Shown here: piece after piece, positions 44,212 to 56,788 of the stretch
Numbering within the stretch: position 1 is the first letter of the stretch
Layout: every line of letters starts with the position of its first letter
Source: Excoecaria cochinchinensis
Lineage: Eukaryota > Streptophyta > Magnoliopsida > Malpighiales > Euphorbiaceae
DNA length: 64,000 bases
Assembly: GCA_947683425.1 (NCBI GenBank)
Contig: CANTUQ010000043.1
Location: 9,557,501-9,621,500 of the forward strand
Direction of reading: 5' to 3'
Made by a program: the position numbers and the translations under genes
Notes under the pieces: generated by a model
The model's database searches: none
What the model saw: the letters and a program-made list of their open reading frames with translations, nothing else
Told to the model about the DNA's origin: nothing

Positions 44212-46724
44212 TGTAAACACCGGGTCCTGAGGCAGCGCAGATCAGAGGTTACCCAAAGATAAAATTAACACCCATTCAAAGGTAAAAAGGTTGGAAGTGA
44301 TCACTTCCTTGTCAAAATTTGCTTTTTTGAAATAAAAAATAAATATATAAAAACTAAAAATAAAAATAAAAAAGGAGTTTTAAAATTATAGTACTTTAGT
44401 TAAAATAGTTTATTTAAAAAAAAATTCGAACAACGGTCGCGTAGGCGGCATGCTGCCGGTGAGCGCCCAACGAGCAGTGCACGAGCGCTGGCATTGGGGG
44501 CGCTCCCCCTTACGCTGCGAGGCGCGCGTGCGCGACAGGCGAGGTGCCGCTCGCCTAGTGCCTGCGGGTCAAGCGAGGCACCGCTTGCCCGTCACTCGCC
44601 TACCAGCGTGCAGCGCATGCTGGCAACTCATCGCTTGCCAGTTCGTCGCCTAGATCTGCCGATTTTTGCCGAAAACGCAATTTTTGGCCTTATTTCGCGA
44701 TTTTTTCTCCAAAATTGATTTTTTATCCCATTTTTTGGTATTTTTATGGTGTTTTCAATTTTTAAAATTAAGATAGATTTTAAATTATTTTTTATTATTT
44801 TTTAGTATTTTTTATTTATTATTTTTTTATTAAAATTTGTCCTTAAAATAACTATCAAAAATTTAATTTTATCTTCTAAATTCTAATTTTAGTTCAAAAA
44901 AATTTAATTTTTTCTTTAAATCTAATTTGAATTTAAAAATATTTGATTTTATTTTCTAAAATCTAATTTGAATTCAAATAGATTTGATATATATCTTTAA
45001 AGATAATTTGAATTTTAAAAAAGATTTGATTTTTAAATTTGAATTTTAAAAATATTTAAATTTTAAATTTTACTTTTAAAACGATTTGATTTTTAAATTT
45101 GAATTTTAAAAATATTTGAATTTTAAATTTAAATTTTAAAAAGATTTGAATTTTTTTTTCCTTATCCTCAATTAGCTTATAAATAGCAAGCTGAGGATCG
45201 AGAAAATGGATTCAGATTTTTGTCTTCTTCTTCTTCAAAGGAATTCTTTCTTCATTTTTTTTTCTTTGAGTTTTCTTCTTCAAATAAATTTCTTAAGGTT
45301 TTAAAAATAATTTCTTGATAAAAAAGTCATTCTTGAGACAAATAAAATAATTCTTTGCTCTTAAGAATTTTTATTTTCTTCCATTATTTTTAAGCAAGAT
45401 TTTTATTGGAATAAAACTCCATTTTTTTTCAATTCTAAATTTGCGGATCAAGGAAAGGAAATCAATCATCTTTTTCAATTTATGGAGTTCGAATTCTGAG
45501 GGTAAATATTCTGGGTTCAATCCTACTTTTCTTTTATTTTCTTTCTATTTTATTTATTCACAATCATTTTATCAACATGTAGATATTTATATCTATTGTT
45601 TATATATTTTTTTATCTCTGATATTTCCTTTATTTTTATATTTCCTTTATTTTCATTATTTTATTTCATTGTCCCACTCACGTGTTATTTGTTTTTCTTG
45701 GGAGTTTACTTATTTCTGCTGATTATGGGGCGTTGAGAAGGGGAGTCCACTAGGATGATCCGGGGATGCCAATTTGGTTTATTTTCTTTACCCTATTTTC
45801 TTTTAGTTTATTTTTATTTCCAATTAATTATAAATATTGTTTTGAGCCCACTAATGTAAGAATGGCTAAATATTTGTACAAAAAAATGGGATAAAATAGG
45901 ACCAATGTCCTGATTTTCCGTTCAAAATAAAATAGATGTTTAATATTATTTTTCTCTAAATATGTATGCGAAGACAAATGTCTTCATCTTTAATCGAATA
46001 TCCCACTTTGTGTATGTTTTCTTTTTTGCTCATTTAGAATGGAGGTTGTATTTCGCCCCTAGTTTTTTGTAAGCTATTGTATTTTTGATTTACTTCATTT
46101 TGAGCTTACTTTATTTAATGCTCCCGTTATATGATTAATCTGATGCTTTAATTCTTGCATTAAATGAATGAGAAAATGAATGAAATCTTAAATTTAAAAC
46201 TCAATCATAATTTAATAAAGGTACGAATAAATGGGAAGTCCCGAACCTTCTCTGGTCCTAGGCTCAACGGGCTTAGAGGACCATCTCAATATCCTATTGG
46301 GGTAGGGTCTCCAAAATATCTCTTGTTGCCCAAAATTGGCCCAATTTACATGGTCCTAGGCTCCACGCGATTAGATGATCCTTCCAGTGTTCTATTGGAA
46401 GAAGGTGTCCAAAATATCTCTAGCTTGCCCAAAATAGACACATATGCATTGTCTTAGGCTTCACGAGATTAGACGATCCTTCTAGTGTTCTATTGGAAAG
46501 AGATGTTTAAAATATATCTGATTGCCCAAAATAGACACACATGCGCTGTCTTAGGCTCAATGAGGCTAGATGACCTTTCCCAATGTTTTATTGGGTAGCG
46601 ACTCCAAAACACCTCCTTGTTGCCCAAAATAGATGCCCTTGTAATCTCTTACATGCTCCATGAACCTTTCTCAAATGCCCTAAAAGCGGGTTTTCGAGGC
46701 CCCCGGGGTTCGGTGCGCTTCACA
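44212..46724 (+). repeat. Tat 3' LTR of element D
   Basis: A 2.5 kb partner of 27937-30441, from TGTAAACACCGGG to GGTGCGCTTCACA. GC island at 44430-44660, AT-rich TTTGAATTTTAAAAA repeats at 44860-45150, TATA box TATAAATA at 45178-45185. The right target duplication CCGAT follows. Confidence 0.92.
45178..45185 (+). promoter_or_regulatory. TATA box of LTR D (3' copy)
   Basis: TATAAATA in AGCTTATAAATAGCAAGC, conserved with the 5' LTR. Confidence 0.65.
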
Positions 46725-47248
46725 CCGATCCCATGTTCACTCAATGTAGGGAAGTGTTAAGGATAATCACTAGTCCAAGCCTCGTACCATCATGGTATAT
46801 TAAATGGAGACCTGACCGGTGGTTATGCTCGTGATAAGCTAGACCCATTGGCAAGGACCATGCTTAGGTAGACCTAAAGTCTCATCACCCTGGCCAAAGC
46901 TCATGCAATGAAAGTATATACTTCCCTTAAGTGGCATGAACTATAATACTATGCTTGCTGTATGGATCACTTTGTATTGAACGAACCCAGATAAGCTAGT
47001 TGATCACCTAATCAAAGGCTTTCTTACATTGATAGGCCCATGTAAATTTATTCGGACTGCCTAAATACACAATAATCAAAACCCATACATATGTACATAG
47101 ATAAGAGAGGTTATGCTGCCCATTTTCCACCATGCACCTTACGCGTCCATTGGATTCCTTGTTAACCCATGGGGTAAGCCCACTTAGGATAGAGATTGCA
47201 CGACCTCGTGTGTGGGAGGAATAAGGTTGGAAGGGTATATCTACTTGT
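46725..47248 (+). other. 5' leader of element C (continuation), with right target duplication of D
   Basis: Starts with CCGAT and continues the leader interrupted at 27936: TTCACTCAATGTAGG and so on. No gene until about 47249. Confidence 0.85.
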
Positions 47249-48811
47249 ATGTGGTTCTGGATGCTGTATAGCACGATCATGCATCATATATCATTCATGC
47301 ATCATCCTGATCAGATATATTTTGTAGCCATCATAGATCTACTTAGGTGGTCAAGAGGTCCCCATGGGCGGCTACGCAGAAATCCATTTTTTGAGTTACC
47401 AGAAAGGGTAGAGTATTCAGACTCACTTTTTGAAAGCAGTCGAGCTACATCCTCTCAGTTCTCTATAGACAGTAAAATGGGCAACCCACAGAGAGAAGCG
47501 GATGCCACTAGAACCTTGATAGCCGAGCAAGTTGGGAGATGGTTTGAGGAGTTTGAAAGTAGAATAATGGCCATGATGGTGACGATGGCCCAGCCTGCCA
47601 CACAAAACCCAGCTCCCCCTCTTATGAGAGAAAATGAACAGCATGAGGCTAGAAAAGACTCACTAAAAGAGATTCATCCACCACTAGTGGATTTAAGGGC
47701 AACCACGTCTGCAGGGCAGAGAAGAGGGGCCGCCCGTAGAATAGAGGAAGACTTAGAAGAGGATAAGTACGAGGAGCCTATATCAGTGAGAGGAAAGGCA
47801 CCTTAGTTGGAGGAAGCCATCTGGAGGAAGATGGAAGAAAAATTTGAAATAATGTCAAGGATGTTGACAAGGGGGCAAGGGATGAACCCTGAAGATAAGG
47901 AATTAGAGGGAGAAGATCTGATTGCTCAGAACTTTAAAATGATAGACGTCTCGAAGTTTGACAGTACTTCAGACCCCACCGCACATATAAAGCAGTACTC
48001 GTTGGTAATGAAGGGTACTACTTTGACAAAAGGGCAGAAGATAGAGTACTTTTGTTTAAGCTTAACAGGCCTAGTGGTGGACTGGTACCACGAGCTAGAC
48101 CAGAGAACCAAGGAAGATTAGGACCTTTTGACGGAAGAGTTCCTGAGGCAGTACGACTGCAGTACAAGAATGGAAGTGACATTGAAGGATTTGGAGCTCT
48201 TCCAACCGAAGTCTAGAGAGTTATTTCATGAGTATCTGACCCGATAGAGAAACCAAATGATAGAAATGAAAAGAAAGCCTGATACCTAGGATCAGATAAG
48301 GCTCTTTATCAAGAACGCTAGCTCGTATCTGAAGGATGGGCTGAAGATGAAGGGTTTAAAAGACTTGGAGTCGCTGAAGGACATAGCCATTGAGGCTGAA
48401 GGTGAGTATCTAGCGAGAATGGCAAACAGTGAGGCATACACCAGGAAGAGCAGTGGTGGTCAGGGGGCAAGTAGACCCGTGAGTTCTAGCAATGGTAGTA
48501 GAACAGGCAAGATGGCTGATTCAGTTGCAAATGCCAGCCCGAGGCAATTCTCGAATTTAGGGAGGTCTCTTTCCTGGGTGCTGAGAAAATTGATGAAAGA
48601 AGGGAAGTTGTAACCCCTAACACCTAGACCTGCCAGGACTCAAGGACAGCCGGGGCATAAAGAAAATGAGTATTGTGCTTACCATCAGCACACCGGGCAT
48701 ACGACTGATGACTATAAAGCATTGAGACATGCCATCTAGGATCTGATTGACTCGAAATAAATCGCAGACCTAGAGAAGAGGGGGAACCAGAAGAAGCCCA
48801 GGTACAGTAAT
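47249..48811 (+). pseudogene. gag of element C
   Basis: Tat Gag, readable in a single frame without frameshift into the protease. A likely start is MGNPQREADATRTLIAEQV at 47477. The capsid core lies at about 47940-48250: YSLVMKGTTLTKGQKIEYF, LVVDWYHELDQRTKED. Then NLGRSLSWVLRKLMKEGKL and a zinc knuckle YCAYHQHTGHTTDDY whose last Cys is Tyr. Stops interrupt at 47804, 48119, 48245, 48287, 48611, 48737 and 48758 (all TAG or TAA). Most correspond to Gln or Trp codons after a C-to-T or G-to-A change. Gag is therefore dead by nonsense decay, not by rearrangement. Confidence 0.85.
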
Positions 48812-50208
48812 GTGCCCCCACCCATATTTATGAATGGGTCTAGCTTACCCGAGTCGTACGTCTTGAGGGATTTATATGGAGGTGAGAACATTGCTATCAT
48901 TTTCCCAGAGGGGGCAGATGAAGAAGGGATTCCCATAGCAACGGAAGATTATTGGTCCACTGATGACAGTGGAAATAAAGATAATAATCTTGGTGATGAA
49001 GAATCTATAGACCCATGGGGTTCAGACGAGGAGGAAGAGAAGGATGAGGAGAAGAAAGATGATGAGAAGGGGGATGATGATAAGAAGGTCAGAGCAGTGA
49101 CCCAGAGCAGAAGAGTAGTTCCGGAGGTTGAGAAGCCACAAGATACCATGGCAATTCAGAAGGAAAATGAGCCGAAGGAAGACCCGATAAAAATGCAATT
49201 GAAAAGGACGCCGGCTCATATTTCAATATGGGATCTTTTAAGATAGTATTCTTTGCATAAGCGGAAGCTAGTGGAAGCCTTATGCGAATCTACGGTGGCA
49301 ATTACCATCTCCCCCACGGAGTTATTAGACATAGTGAAAGGAAGCACCGGTGAGAATTTGGTTCATTTAAGCACTGATCTGCCGGCTGAAGGCCGTAACC
49401 ATAATTGCCCATTGTACATAAAGGCCCAAGTGAATGACAAGCACACAGCTTGTGTTATGGTGGATGATGGCTCCTCCATAAATGTTTGCCCTTTGGTGGC
49501 AATGGCAGCTTTCGGAGTGTCAGAGGAGATGCTGAGCAAGTCTGACCTCACAATCACAGCCTATGATTACTCCTACAGACAGGCATTAGGGACATTCAAG
49601 GCAATGGTCAAGACGGGGCTGATTGAGACAGAAGTGGAGTTCATAGTCCTCCCCATTTTTGCCAACTTTTCAGCGCTTTTGGGCAAGCCATGGTTCCATA
49701 AGCTTGACGGAGTGCCATCCACATTGCATCAGATGATTAAGATCCCACTGAAGGGCAAGTAGTAACAATTAGGGCTGCGAGGGAGAATCAGGTGTCCATT
49801 CTGGAAATTGCAAGGCAGTCCTTTAATGGGTTCCATGTGGCCATGATTGGTCAGGAAGAGGACGTCATAGGAAGCCCTCAGGTGGTCAACATGATGAAGA
49901 GGATGTCCTTTCTGCCTAGAGCTGAACTGGGCAATAATTCTCAGCAGCTGTAAGTTGCCATAGCTATGAGAGGTCAGAAAGATAGGAAAGGCCTCAGATA
50001 TAAGAGTACTGCAATGAAAAGGAAGAAGGTAGTAGGTGGGATCCCTCATATTAGGGACAGTTTTGTGCCAGCTGCCTCAGTATGTGCCTTTACAGGAGAG
50101 GTCGAGCCTCAATGGGTGGATGGAACAATCGTACTGGGATTTGAGGTCTTAAATGATGTCTTTATTTGGTACATAGGAATCATCGAGCTAGCAGAGGGTT
50201 TTTAGGAT
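48812..50208 (+). pseudogene. Linker and aspartic protease of element C
   Basis: Continues the gag frame. Acidic linker (runs of D, E and K at 49020-49090), then SPTELLDIVKGSTGENLV, LPAEGRNHNCPLYIKAQV and the protease motif MVDDGSSINVCPL with the catalytic Asp, then SDLTITAYDYSYRQALG and PIFANFSALLGKPW. A TAG at 49244 interrupts. Near 49745 a one-base loss shifts the frame; the following block (VTIRAARENQVSILEIA...) reads in another frame up to VLGFEVLNDVFIWY and a TAG at 50203-50205. The same motif in A has Ser in place of Gly. Confidence 0.85.
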
Positions 50209-51015
50209 GAGGAAATCATGACCAAGGAGACAATGTAGGACCGAGAATCACCTTAAGAAATTATCACCAAGAGGTTAATGGCCACCCGAGTAAAGGGGAA
50301 AGGGAAGATGGAAGATGAAGCTGCAGGGGAATAGAGTGAAGCCACACAGGGGGTTACTGCAGTGCCTCTGAAATGCCAGTTTGATTCACAACTGTCAACT
50401 GCAACACCTGTATCGACAGAGAAAGAAGTTGATGATAATTTAGATTTTCTTTTTATGCCAGAATGCTTTAATAATGTTGATGAATTTTCTAGTTCAATTA
50501 ATAATATGAAAAATTTTTCTTACTTGTGCGATGTTTCTGATGATTTCACAATGCATAATCATGATCATGACTCATTCATATTTGACATTGATTCAACTGA
50601 TTGCATTCTATTTAATCTCGGAACTTCAAAAAACCCGAAGGAAATCTTAATAGCATCTAACGTAACTCCTGAAGAGAGATTAAAATTTGAGAGAATAAAA
50701 AAAAAGAAAATAAATGAAAAAGTCTTTGCCTGGACCTACGAAGACATGCCAGAAGTTGATCATGAAATTGCCGAACACGCTATCCCAACATACCCCGATC
50801 ATGGAACAGTCAAGCAGAAGCTCAAAAAACTCAGGCTAGTATGGGCGTAAAACATTAAAGAAGAGATCCACAAGTAAGAACGAGGCCAAATTTCTTATTG
50901 AAGTACAACACCCGACTTGGTTGGTCAACATTGTCCCAATAGTTAAGAAGAAAAGTGCTTGTATCTGTAAAGAATCAGGATTTGAACAAAGCTTATCTAA
51001 AAAAAAATTCCTAAA
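50209..51015 (+). pseudogene. RT N-terminal remnant of element C
   Basis: Linker with DDNLDFLFMPECF and NHDHDSFIFDIDSTDCILFN, then KVFAWTYEDMPEVDHEIAEH, AIPTYPDHGTVKQKLKKLR, WLVNIVPIVKKKSACIC and a degenerate ESGFEQSLSKK in place of DYRDLNKACPKDDF. There the sequence passes through an A-rich stretch straight into integrase. The RT catalytic core, RNase H and aRH are absent. Element B has the same truncated form. Confidence 0.8.
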
Positions 51016-51756
51016 AAAAGAAAGGAAGAAATTGATATGTAGATATTGCCAAGTTCATTGCGAAGAATTTGATATGGTCTCCCACATCACGTTGTGTCTG
51101 ATAACGGGGTACAATTCATGGTTGAAACCAAGATGCTACTCTAGAAGTATGGCTTTGAGCATCACAAATCGTCTCTATATCGCCCACAAGCCAATGGGGC
51201 AGTAAAGTCTGCTAATAAGAATGTTAAGAAGATTCTAGCAAAGATGGTTCAAAATTACAAGGATTGGGCAGAGAAGTTACCTTTTGTGCTTTGGGGCTAC
51301 AGGACCACAATCAAAACCTCCACAGGAGGCACGCTGTATTCTTTGGTGTATGGGATAGAAGTTGTATTGCTAGTTGAAGTGGAGCTCAGGTCTTTAAGGG
51401 TAGTCATGGAGGCTCAGATTTCGGAAACTGATTGGGCACAACAATGATTGCAGCAATTAAACATGCTAGATGAGAATAGATTGCGAACCTATTATCACAA
51501 TCAGATCTATCAGAAGAGACTTGGTCGGTCATTCAGAAAGAAAATCAGAAGGCACCCGCTAAAAGAGGGAGATCTAGTTTTCAATCAAATGAGGCCAGGT
51601 GCGCCAGATATACGCAGAAAGTTCAGATTGACATAGGAAGGTCCATTCGTCCTGAAGAAACTGCTATCTAAGCGAGCAACAATTTTAGCAGATAGCGATG
51701 GGAACGAATTTAAAGAGTCGGCTAACGTCAATAGACTCAAGAGTTTCTATGGCTAA
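51016..51756 (+). pseudogene. Integrase remnant of element C
   Basis: Begins within the core near the AKFI(E)KN block and keeps VVSDNGVQF in a shifted frame (second catalytic Asp), then QANGAVKSANKNVKKILAKM, where the catalytic Glu is replaced by Lys. C-terminal part: VLWGYRTTIKTSTGGTLYSL, EVELRSLRVVMEAQIS, YHNQIYQKRLGRSFRKKIRR, EGDLVFNQMRPGAPDIRRKF, ending near NRLKSFYG and TAA at 51754-51756. The zinc domain and first Asp are gone. Stops near 51445 and 51634. Confidence 0.85.
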
Positions 51757-51899
51757 AGGCATAAAATTAAAAAGAAGAGAATAAATGCCCCACGGGTCGA
51801 AAACCAAAAAAAGGCGTCCTTAATAAAATTGGGTGCCTCGTCAGGGTGAAAATCAGAAAAGGCACCCTGGGTAAAAATTAGAGGGTCGAGAGAAAATGG

Positions 51900-51930
51900 C
51901 CAATCAAGAAAACCCGCGAGAGCTGATTGG
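51900..51930. other. Conserved hairpin, element C
   Basis: CCAATCA (51900-51906), 17-base loop, TGATTGG (51924-51930); extended here by one more G-C pair. It sits in the spacer 51757-52153 between pol and the antisense ORF, which also has GGTGCC...GGCACC (about 51830-51864) and no gene. Confidence 0.7.
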
Positions 51931-52153
51931 CAATAAGAGTTTGATGCTTTTAAGATCTATCCTGAGATTACATGTAGTTTTGCATTATAAATGTTTGACA
52001 AATGACGATCATGTATAGTTAAATCAGATCGAAATGTACACAATTTTACAAAAAGGAATAAGATAGAATCATTCAAATGATATGTTCTTTATTTTCCAGT
52101 TCCTTTGTAAAAAGAAAGACATCGTTCAAATATAGAATGCATGTAAATCTAAA

Positions 52154-52996
52154 CTATACTCTACTGCTACTCTCCCTGGCTAGGTGCCTAATTCCGTGGG
52201 TCCTATTGTCGACAGTAGTGCTAAGCACCCATCTCTTATAGGCACTAGTGGAAGTAGTGGAGCAATCCCTAACAGAAGGTATGATGGTCTTCACCGGCAA
52301 CCTTGCCCAAAGACTATAGTATTTAGATGTGAAGGCTGAGGATAAGACGCCACCCTGGAAAGCTAAAGGGAGCCTCACAACATCCTAAATCACCCCGAAC
52401 TGTCGAGCACAACGGGCTGTGATGTAAAAGGTAGCCTCATGAAGCCCGCACAACGGAACACACCCCGAAGAGCCATCGATCGTCACGGCAGAAAAGGGGG
52501 AGCTAGGGACTTATGAAACCAATATCCTCATCGGCCACCTCACTGAATCTAGTAACACCCTTTTGGCAGAGGCAAAGGAGTATAGCCACTGTCGAGGAAG
52601 AAAATGCCTCAGCAAATACTGGCTGATCACCCTAAGAATGGGCTCTAATAATAGCCTTAACTTTTCCTGCAACCATACCTGAATGACAATAAAAAAAATA
52701 ACAAAATAAAATAATAAAATAATAAAAAAAGGGAAAGCCGCAGGAATGGGTAGGGTCCACTCCAGGCAAAAATAAGGCATAAGGTTATGTAAAAATCCAA
52801 AAGGACACATTTCCCACTAAGAGAAGCTAGTGCGAAAACCCACAAGTGGCGCACTACTTTTTAAAATAATGACGTAGTTGGAGTAATAAGGGGCCCAGTG
52901 AAGGCAACAGAAGAGTCGGCACAGACAGAAGCCAAGTTCAGAATTGTCTCAGCCTAAATCAAGGGGAATGGCGTCAGCCCATAGTGGATCCCATCC
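52154..52996 (-). pseudogene. Antisense accessory ORF of element C (DUF7745-like), 3' part
   Basis: C-terminal half of the antisense gene, opposite to C's pol. From high to low coordinates: remains of exon 1 (52858-52996), predicted intron (52857-52689, GTAGTG to TTCAG), exon 2 with RVISQYLLRHFLPRQWLYSF, then the segment homologous to WPPLSTTVIDG...VPLCG in shifted frame, and finally LPLAFQGGVLSSAFTSKYYS, YKRWVLSTTVDNRTHGIRHL ending at TAG 52154-52156. Unspliced, exon 1, intron and start of exon 2 happen to be one open frame here (52511-52810). The gene is cut at 52996 by element E, and its N-terminal half is not in the window. Confidence 0.6.
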
Positions 52997-55421
52997 TGTA
53001 ACAACCTGAATTATACCCTAGCAGGATTTATGGTATAATTGTATTGTAGGGTACAATAGAATTGGATTAAGAGTAATTTATGAGTTTATAAGGACTAAAT
53101 TGAAAGGAAAATAAAGTATTAGTAAAGCAGAATTTTGTTTGAGGGACTGATTTGAAGCTTTGCCGTGGACCAAGAGAGATATTAGTGGTGAGTGGGGCAC
53201 TTGCCTAAAGAGGTTTATATGGCATAAGGAGAGTGTGCCACATGGATTGTTGTATGCAATATAAAGTGTTTGAGTTGGGAAAATCTATCCTAATGGGATT
53301 ACATGCAATCTAAAACCTCTCTCCCTCTCTCTCTTAGTTTTCTCTTTTTCCTTTTCTTCATTTTCGGCTCATGAATCTCCAATGGTTAGTTTAATTTCTG
53401 CAATTCGGATTATGTGAAGTGATTTTCGTGTGAAGCAAAGAAGTTAAGTGTAATTTGGTTTTGAGTGGTCTTCTTCTACCCCCTTTCTTCTTATGTGTTT
53501 GTATTGGTTGGGTTAATGGACTATGAGCAAGTGTGTATTTGATTTGGTTGTGCAAGAAGCATTAGAGAAAAGGAAGAAGAAGGGCAAGGAGAAGGTGTGA
53601 TCTTGAAGGGTAGAGTCTTGAGCTGCATTTTAGAGGTAGGGATCATGCCCCTTGATAATGAATTGCATGCGTGTTTTGAGTTTGTTGTTGTGTTATGTTG
53701 TTATGCATGTTTGAATTATTGGTAAATGGGTATGCTTGAAGTAGTGCTATTGTTCAATTAAGGGTCTTACTTAACTTTGCATGGGGTTGATGTATAGATT
53801 TTGGCATGTAAAGTACTTGATATGATCTCTATGTATAGTTTACCATTTTCATTGATATTAGTGATTGATTGAGTTTGATCTTGGAATAGTATTTAGAGGT
53901 GTTATTGGTATGATTCTATAGGTTATGCATGAGAGTTTTGACCTGGTTCGTGAAGTTGTACTTGAGAGGATTGTTTTGTTTGGAGTTGAACACTTAGTTT
54001 TGTTTTGTTGCGAGCGCAATAGGGGTCGCGAGTGTGACAGAATGCTCCTTGGAGAGGTCTGCCTACCAAGCTTTCTCGTGCATGGCTGAGTCTATCACGA
54101 GCACAATAGAAGCCACTTTGGCATTCTGTCGCGAGACCGACGAGGCCCACGTGCGCGACATTAGTGTGTGATAGGTTCTGTCATAAGAGCGAGCATGGTC
54201 GTGGGTGCGATAGAAGCTATTCTTGGCATTCTGTCGCGGGCGCGACAAGGGTGACGAGTGCGACACTGGGCAGAGTTGTAAGTTAAGCCTTTTTTTTTAT
54301 CTTATTTGTGTATAGCATTGCATTGATTATGAATATATGTGTATATTAAGATTATATGTGCTATATATTTATATGCGTGAACCATGTGATGGTTTGCTTA
54401 ACTAGTTCATGAATGGATATGGTCATGTATTCTTGGTTGAATACTTGGGTAATTGTTGAATTTGTGATATTGTGATTAGAGTGTTTGTTTAGCCTGAATA
54501 GTCATGGTAGTAGATAGATAAACATGCTTATAAAGGGTTTTGCGCAGTTGCTTGTAGACTCATATGGGTCTTTTGTTTAGAGATTTCGGCCTCCTTTGTT
54601 ACCTTCGGGTATAAGTATAATTTGAGACTTACATCTTTTGTGTGTTCAGATACTGTGTCCAATCAGTATCGTCACTACATGTATTCACAATTTATGAGAG
54701 TTTAGGCTTCCTCTTTGGCTATTTGGCTTTTAAAGCTATTGCTTTATTAATTGAATGATTGTTTTTGAGCATTCATGTTAATGCTTGAGATAAGACCATG
54801 CTTTAGCAAGTGTATTTGATAATGTTATGACTAAGGCATGTGTTATATATTGTGAAAATGTACGTGATTATTATGAGCATGAAAGGTGCAAGTAATTATT
54901 TTAGTTATACGATTGATAATTATGTTTATGACTCTGATTATGGCTAATTATTGCAAGTGTGTATGATTGTATAATTCTTATGTATTTATGTTACTCATGT
55001 GTAGTCCTTTGTATCTATATATCCCCACTAAGGATTATCGCTTAGCACGGGTGCTTTATCCGTATAGGTATGCAGGTTTGGTTCGGTTGTGAGTCGTCCA
55101 TCTGCTGGCCACTAGGATTGGAGTGAAACTTTTGCTTTTTTTTAAGATTCTTTTTGTATAGTGTATATGCTAAGGAGATGCTTTGTTTTGATATATGTAT
55201 ATTTTGATTATGTAATGTAAGGATGGTTATATTTTTGTAATATGAATATTGTTTTAAAGTGTTCATTAATGCAAGTACGTTTTTGTTAATCGATGCTTTC
55301 GCTTATAGAGTGTTTATGCATGTTTATATTACTTTTGCTTCACTATGTGAATGAGTGTCATTATGCATTTGTGTCTTGGTAGCAACCCGATATTCCTCTC
55401 GAGGGGTATTTGGGTGTTACA
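52997..55421 (+). repeat. Tekay LTR of element E
   Basis: A 2.4 kb LTR, TGTAACAACCTGAATT to GGGTATTTGGGTGTTACA. A cluster of GTCGCGAG/TGCGACA-type motifs lies at 54005-54270, and a GCTTAGCACGGGTGC block near 55040 is shared with F. No coding region. Confidence 0.9.
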
Positions 55422-55427
55422 ATTTAG

Positions 55428-55439
55428 TGGTATCAGAGC
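55428..55439 (+). other. Primer binding site of element E
   Basis: TGGTATCAGAGC, six bases after the LTR, the standard complement of initiator tRNA-Met. Confidence 0.95.
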
Positions 55440-55534
55440 TTAGCTAGATTGTTCTGGACTATAAGATGTTTAGATGTGTATGAGTCTGTCTAGAGTCATA
55501 GCCTAATACAGATGTTGTCTTGTGTAGAGTTTAG

Positions 55535-56704
55535 ATGGAGTCTGATCCGAGCGAATAGATAGGTGAGACAACAGGTAGGGTTAGTCCAGCAAGAGTAAAT
55601 CGGCCAGCACATGAGAGACCTCAAGCAGAAGGATTGGTCCCAGCTCAGGGTGACCCAATTTTGATGCAAGGATTGATGCATCTGATTGAGAGGTTGACTG
55701 CCCCTAAGGCCCCTACCGATCTTATTAGAGGGAGTGGGGCAGAGGAATCTAATGGTACTACTATGGATCAATCAAACATAGCTGAGTATTGGTTAGAAAA
55801 GACGGGAAGGATACTTCAATAGATAAACTGCCCCTTGGATCAGAGGGTAATTTGTGCGGTGTCTTTATTGCAAGGTCCAGCCTATGATTGGTGTCCCCAA
55901 CGGCCTATTGAGATGAATTGGGAGTACTTTATCCAAGAGTTTGAAAAGAGGTATGTCACTAAGTCATATCGAAAGGTGAAATGGAAAGAATTTATGAGCT
56001 TGAAACAAAGGGGTATGACGGTGGGTGAATATGAGAAAGAGTTCAGAAGATTAAGTAAATATGTGCCGGATGTGTTGCTCACCAAAGAGTTTAAGTGTCA
56101 TCATTTTGAAGATGGTTTGAGAGAGAATATTAGAGGGCCTTTATCGGCCATGGCTACAATGCATGCGGTGGGTTACTACCAATTGGTTTTCACAGCAATG
56201 AAGTTGGAAGAGTCTGAAGTGATTAAGCAAAGAAAGGAGCACAAGAGGAAAGCAATTGATAGTAATGTGCCTAGTAGCAAGAAAGCTAGAGAAGTGGCAA
56301 GTGGACAGCATACTCGAGGGTTGAGTCTAGTACAAGAATCGAAGGGAAGTCTTTTGGCACACTCTAGTAAGGATTGAATGGTGCCAAAGTGTGAGCATTG
56401 CAGGAAGTTTCATCGGGGCACGTGTAGAAAGGTCACTAGAGCATATTTTGAATGTGGTAGCATGGATCATATGCTTGCCAACTGTCCAGAGTTGAAAGAG
56501 AGCACAGTTCAGTAAGGTAGTAAAGATAACATGGGAGTGACTGGATCTACAAGAGGTGGAAGAAGAAGAGGTCGAGTAGTGAATGAGTTATCGAAAATAG
56601 TTGAGAAGCTGATTCCGTCGGGTGGTCCAGCTCAATGTTATGCTATGATCATAGAGAAAGAGGATGATCAAGCGAGAACTTCTGGTAAGTTCTTTATCGC
56701 TTAA
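55535..56704 (+). pseudogene. gag of element E
   Basis: Chromovirus-type Gag of 390 codons in one frame, from MESDPSE to FFIA and TAA at 56702. Capsid core: AEYWLEKTGRIL, VSLLQGPAYDW, WEYFIQEFEKRY, FMSLKQRGMTVGEYEKEFRR and KCHHFEDGLRENIRGPL. Zinc knuckle near 56390-56480: CEHCRKFHRGTC, then YFECGSMDHMLANC where the usual first Cys is Tyr. Stops at 55556 (TAG), 55820 (TAG), 56375 (TGA) and 56513 (TAA) are all explainable by C-to-T at CAG, CGA or CAA or G-to-A at TGG. There are no frameshifts. Element F's gag shows the intact form of most of these motifs. Confidence 0.85.
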
Positions 56705-56788
56705 GTGTGTTTGATTTGAGTAATTGGTTAAGTGTATGTATAATTGCATGTGTAGTAGCTTGGGGAAATTTCTTAGGGACGGAAGAAT
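56705..56788 (+). other. 3' stretch of element E with purine-rich tract
   Basis: 84 bases between gag and the 3' LTR. GGGACGGAAGAAT just before TGTAAC is the probable polypurine tract. The shortness shows that pol is deleted. Confidence 0.6.

Larger units (their letters stand above)
27937..46724 (+). mobile_element. Tat element D (plus strand), hosting inverted element I
   Basis: Complete LTR pair (27937-30441 and 44212-46724), primer site at 30443, leader 30461-31055, 3' repeat region 43578-44196 and polypurine tract 44197-44211, all in plus orientation, with CCGAT target duplication outside. No plus-strand gag or pol belongs to it. The interior 31056-43577 is a minus-strand Tat element lacking its own 5' part. 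Either D was a non-autonomous element without genes that received I, or its genes were deleted together with I's 5' end. Confidence 0.85.

Noticed and set aside
52511..52810. Proof that the antisense ORF has no intron, because C is open through the segment
   Set aside because: C is open only by chance length of its T-rich tract; A has TGA and I has TAA at the same place, and donor and acceptor are kept. I left the intron as a prediction with moderate confidence.
55428..55439. tRNA gene fragment
   Set aside because: TGGTATCAGAGC is only the 12-base primer binding site; no cloverleaf can be drawn around it.
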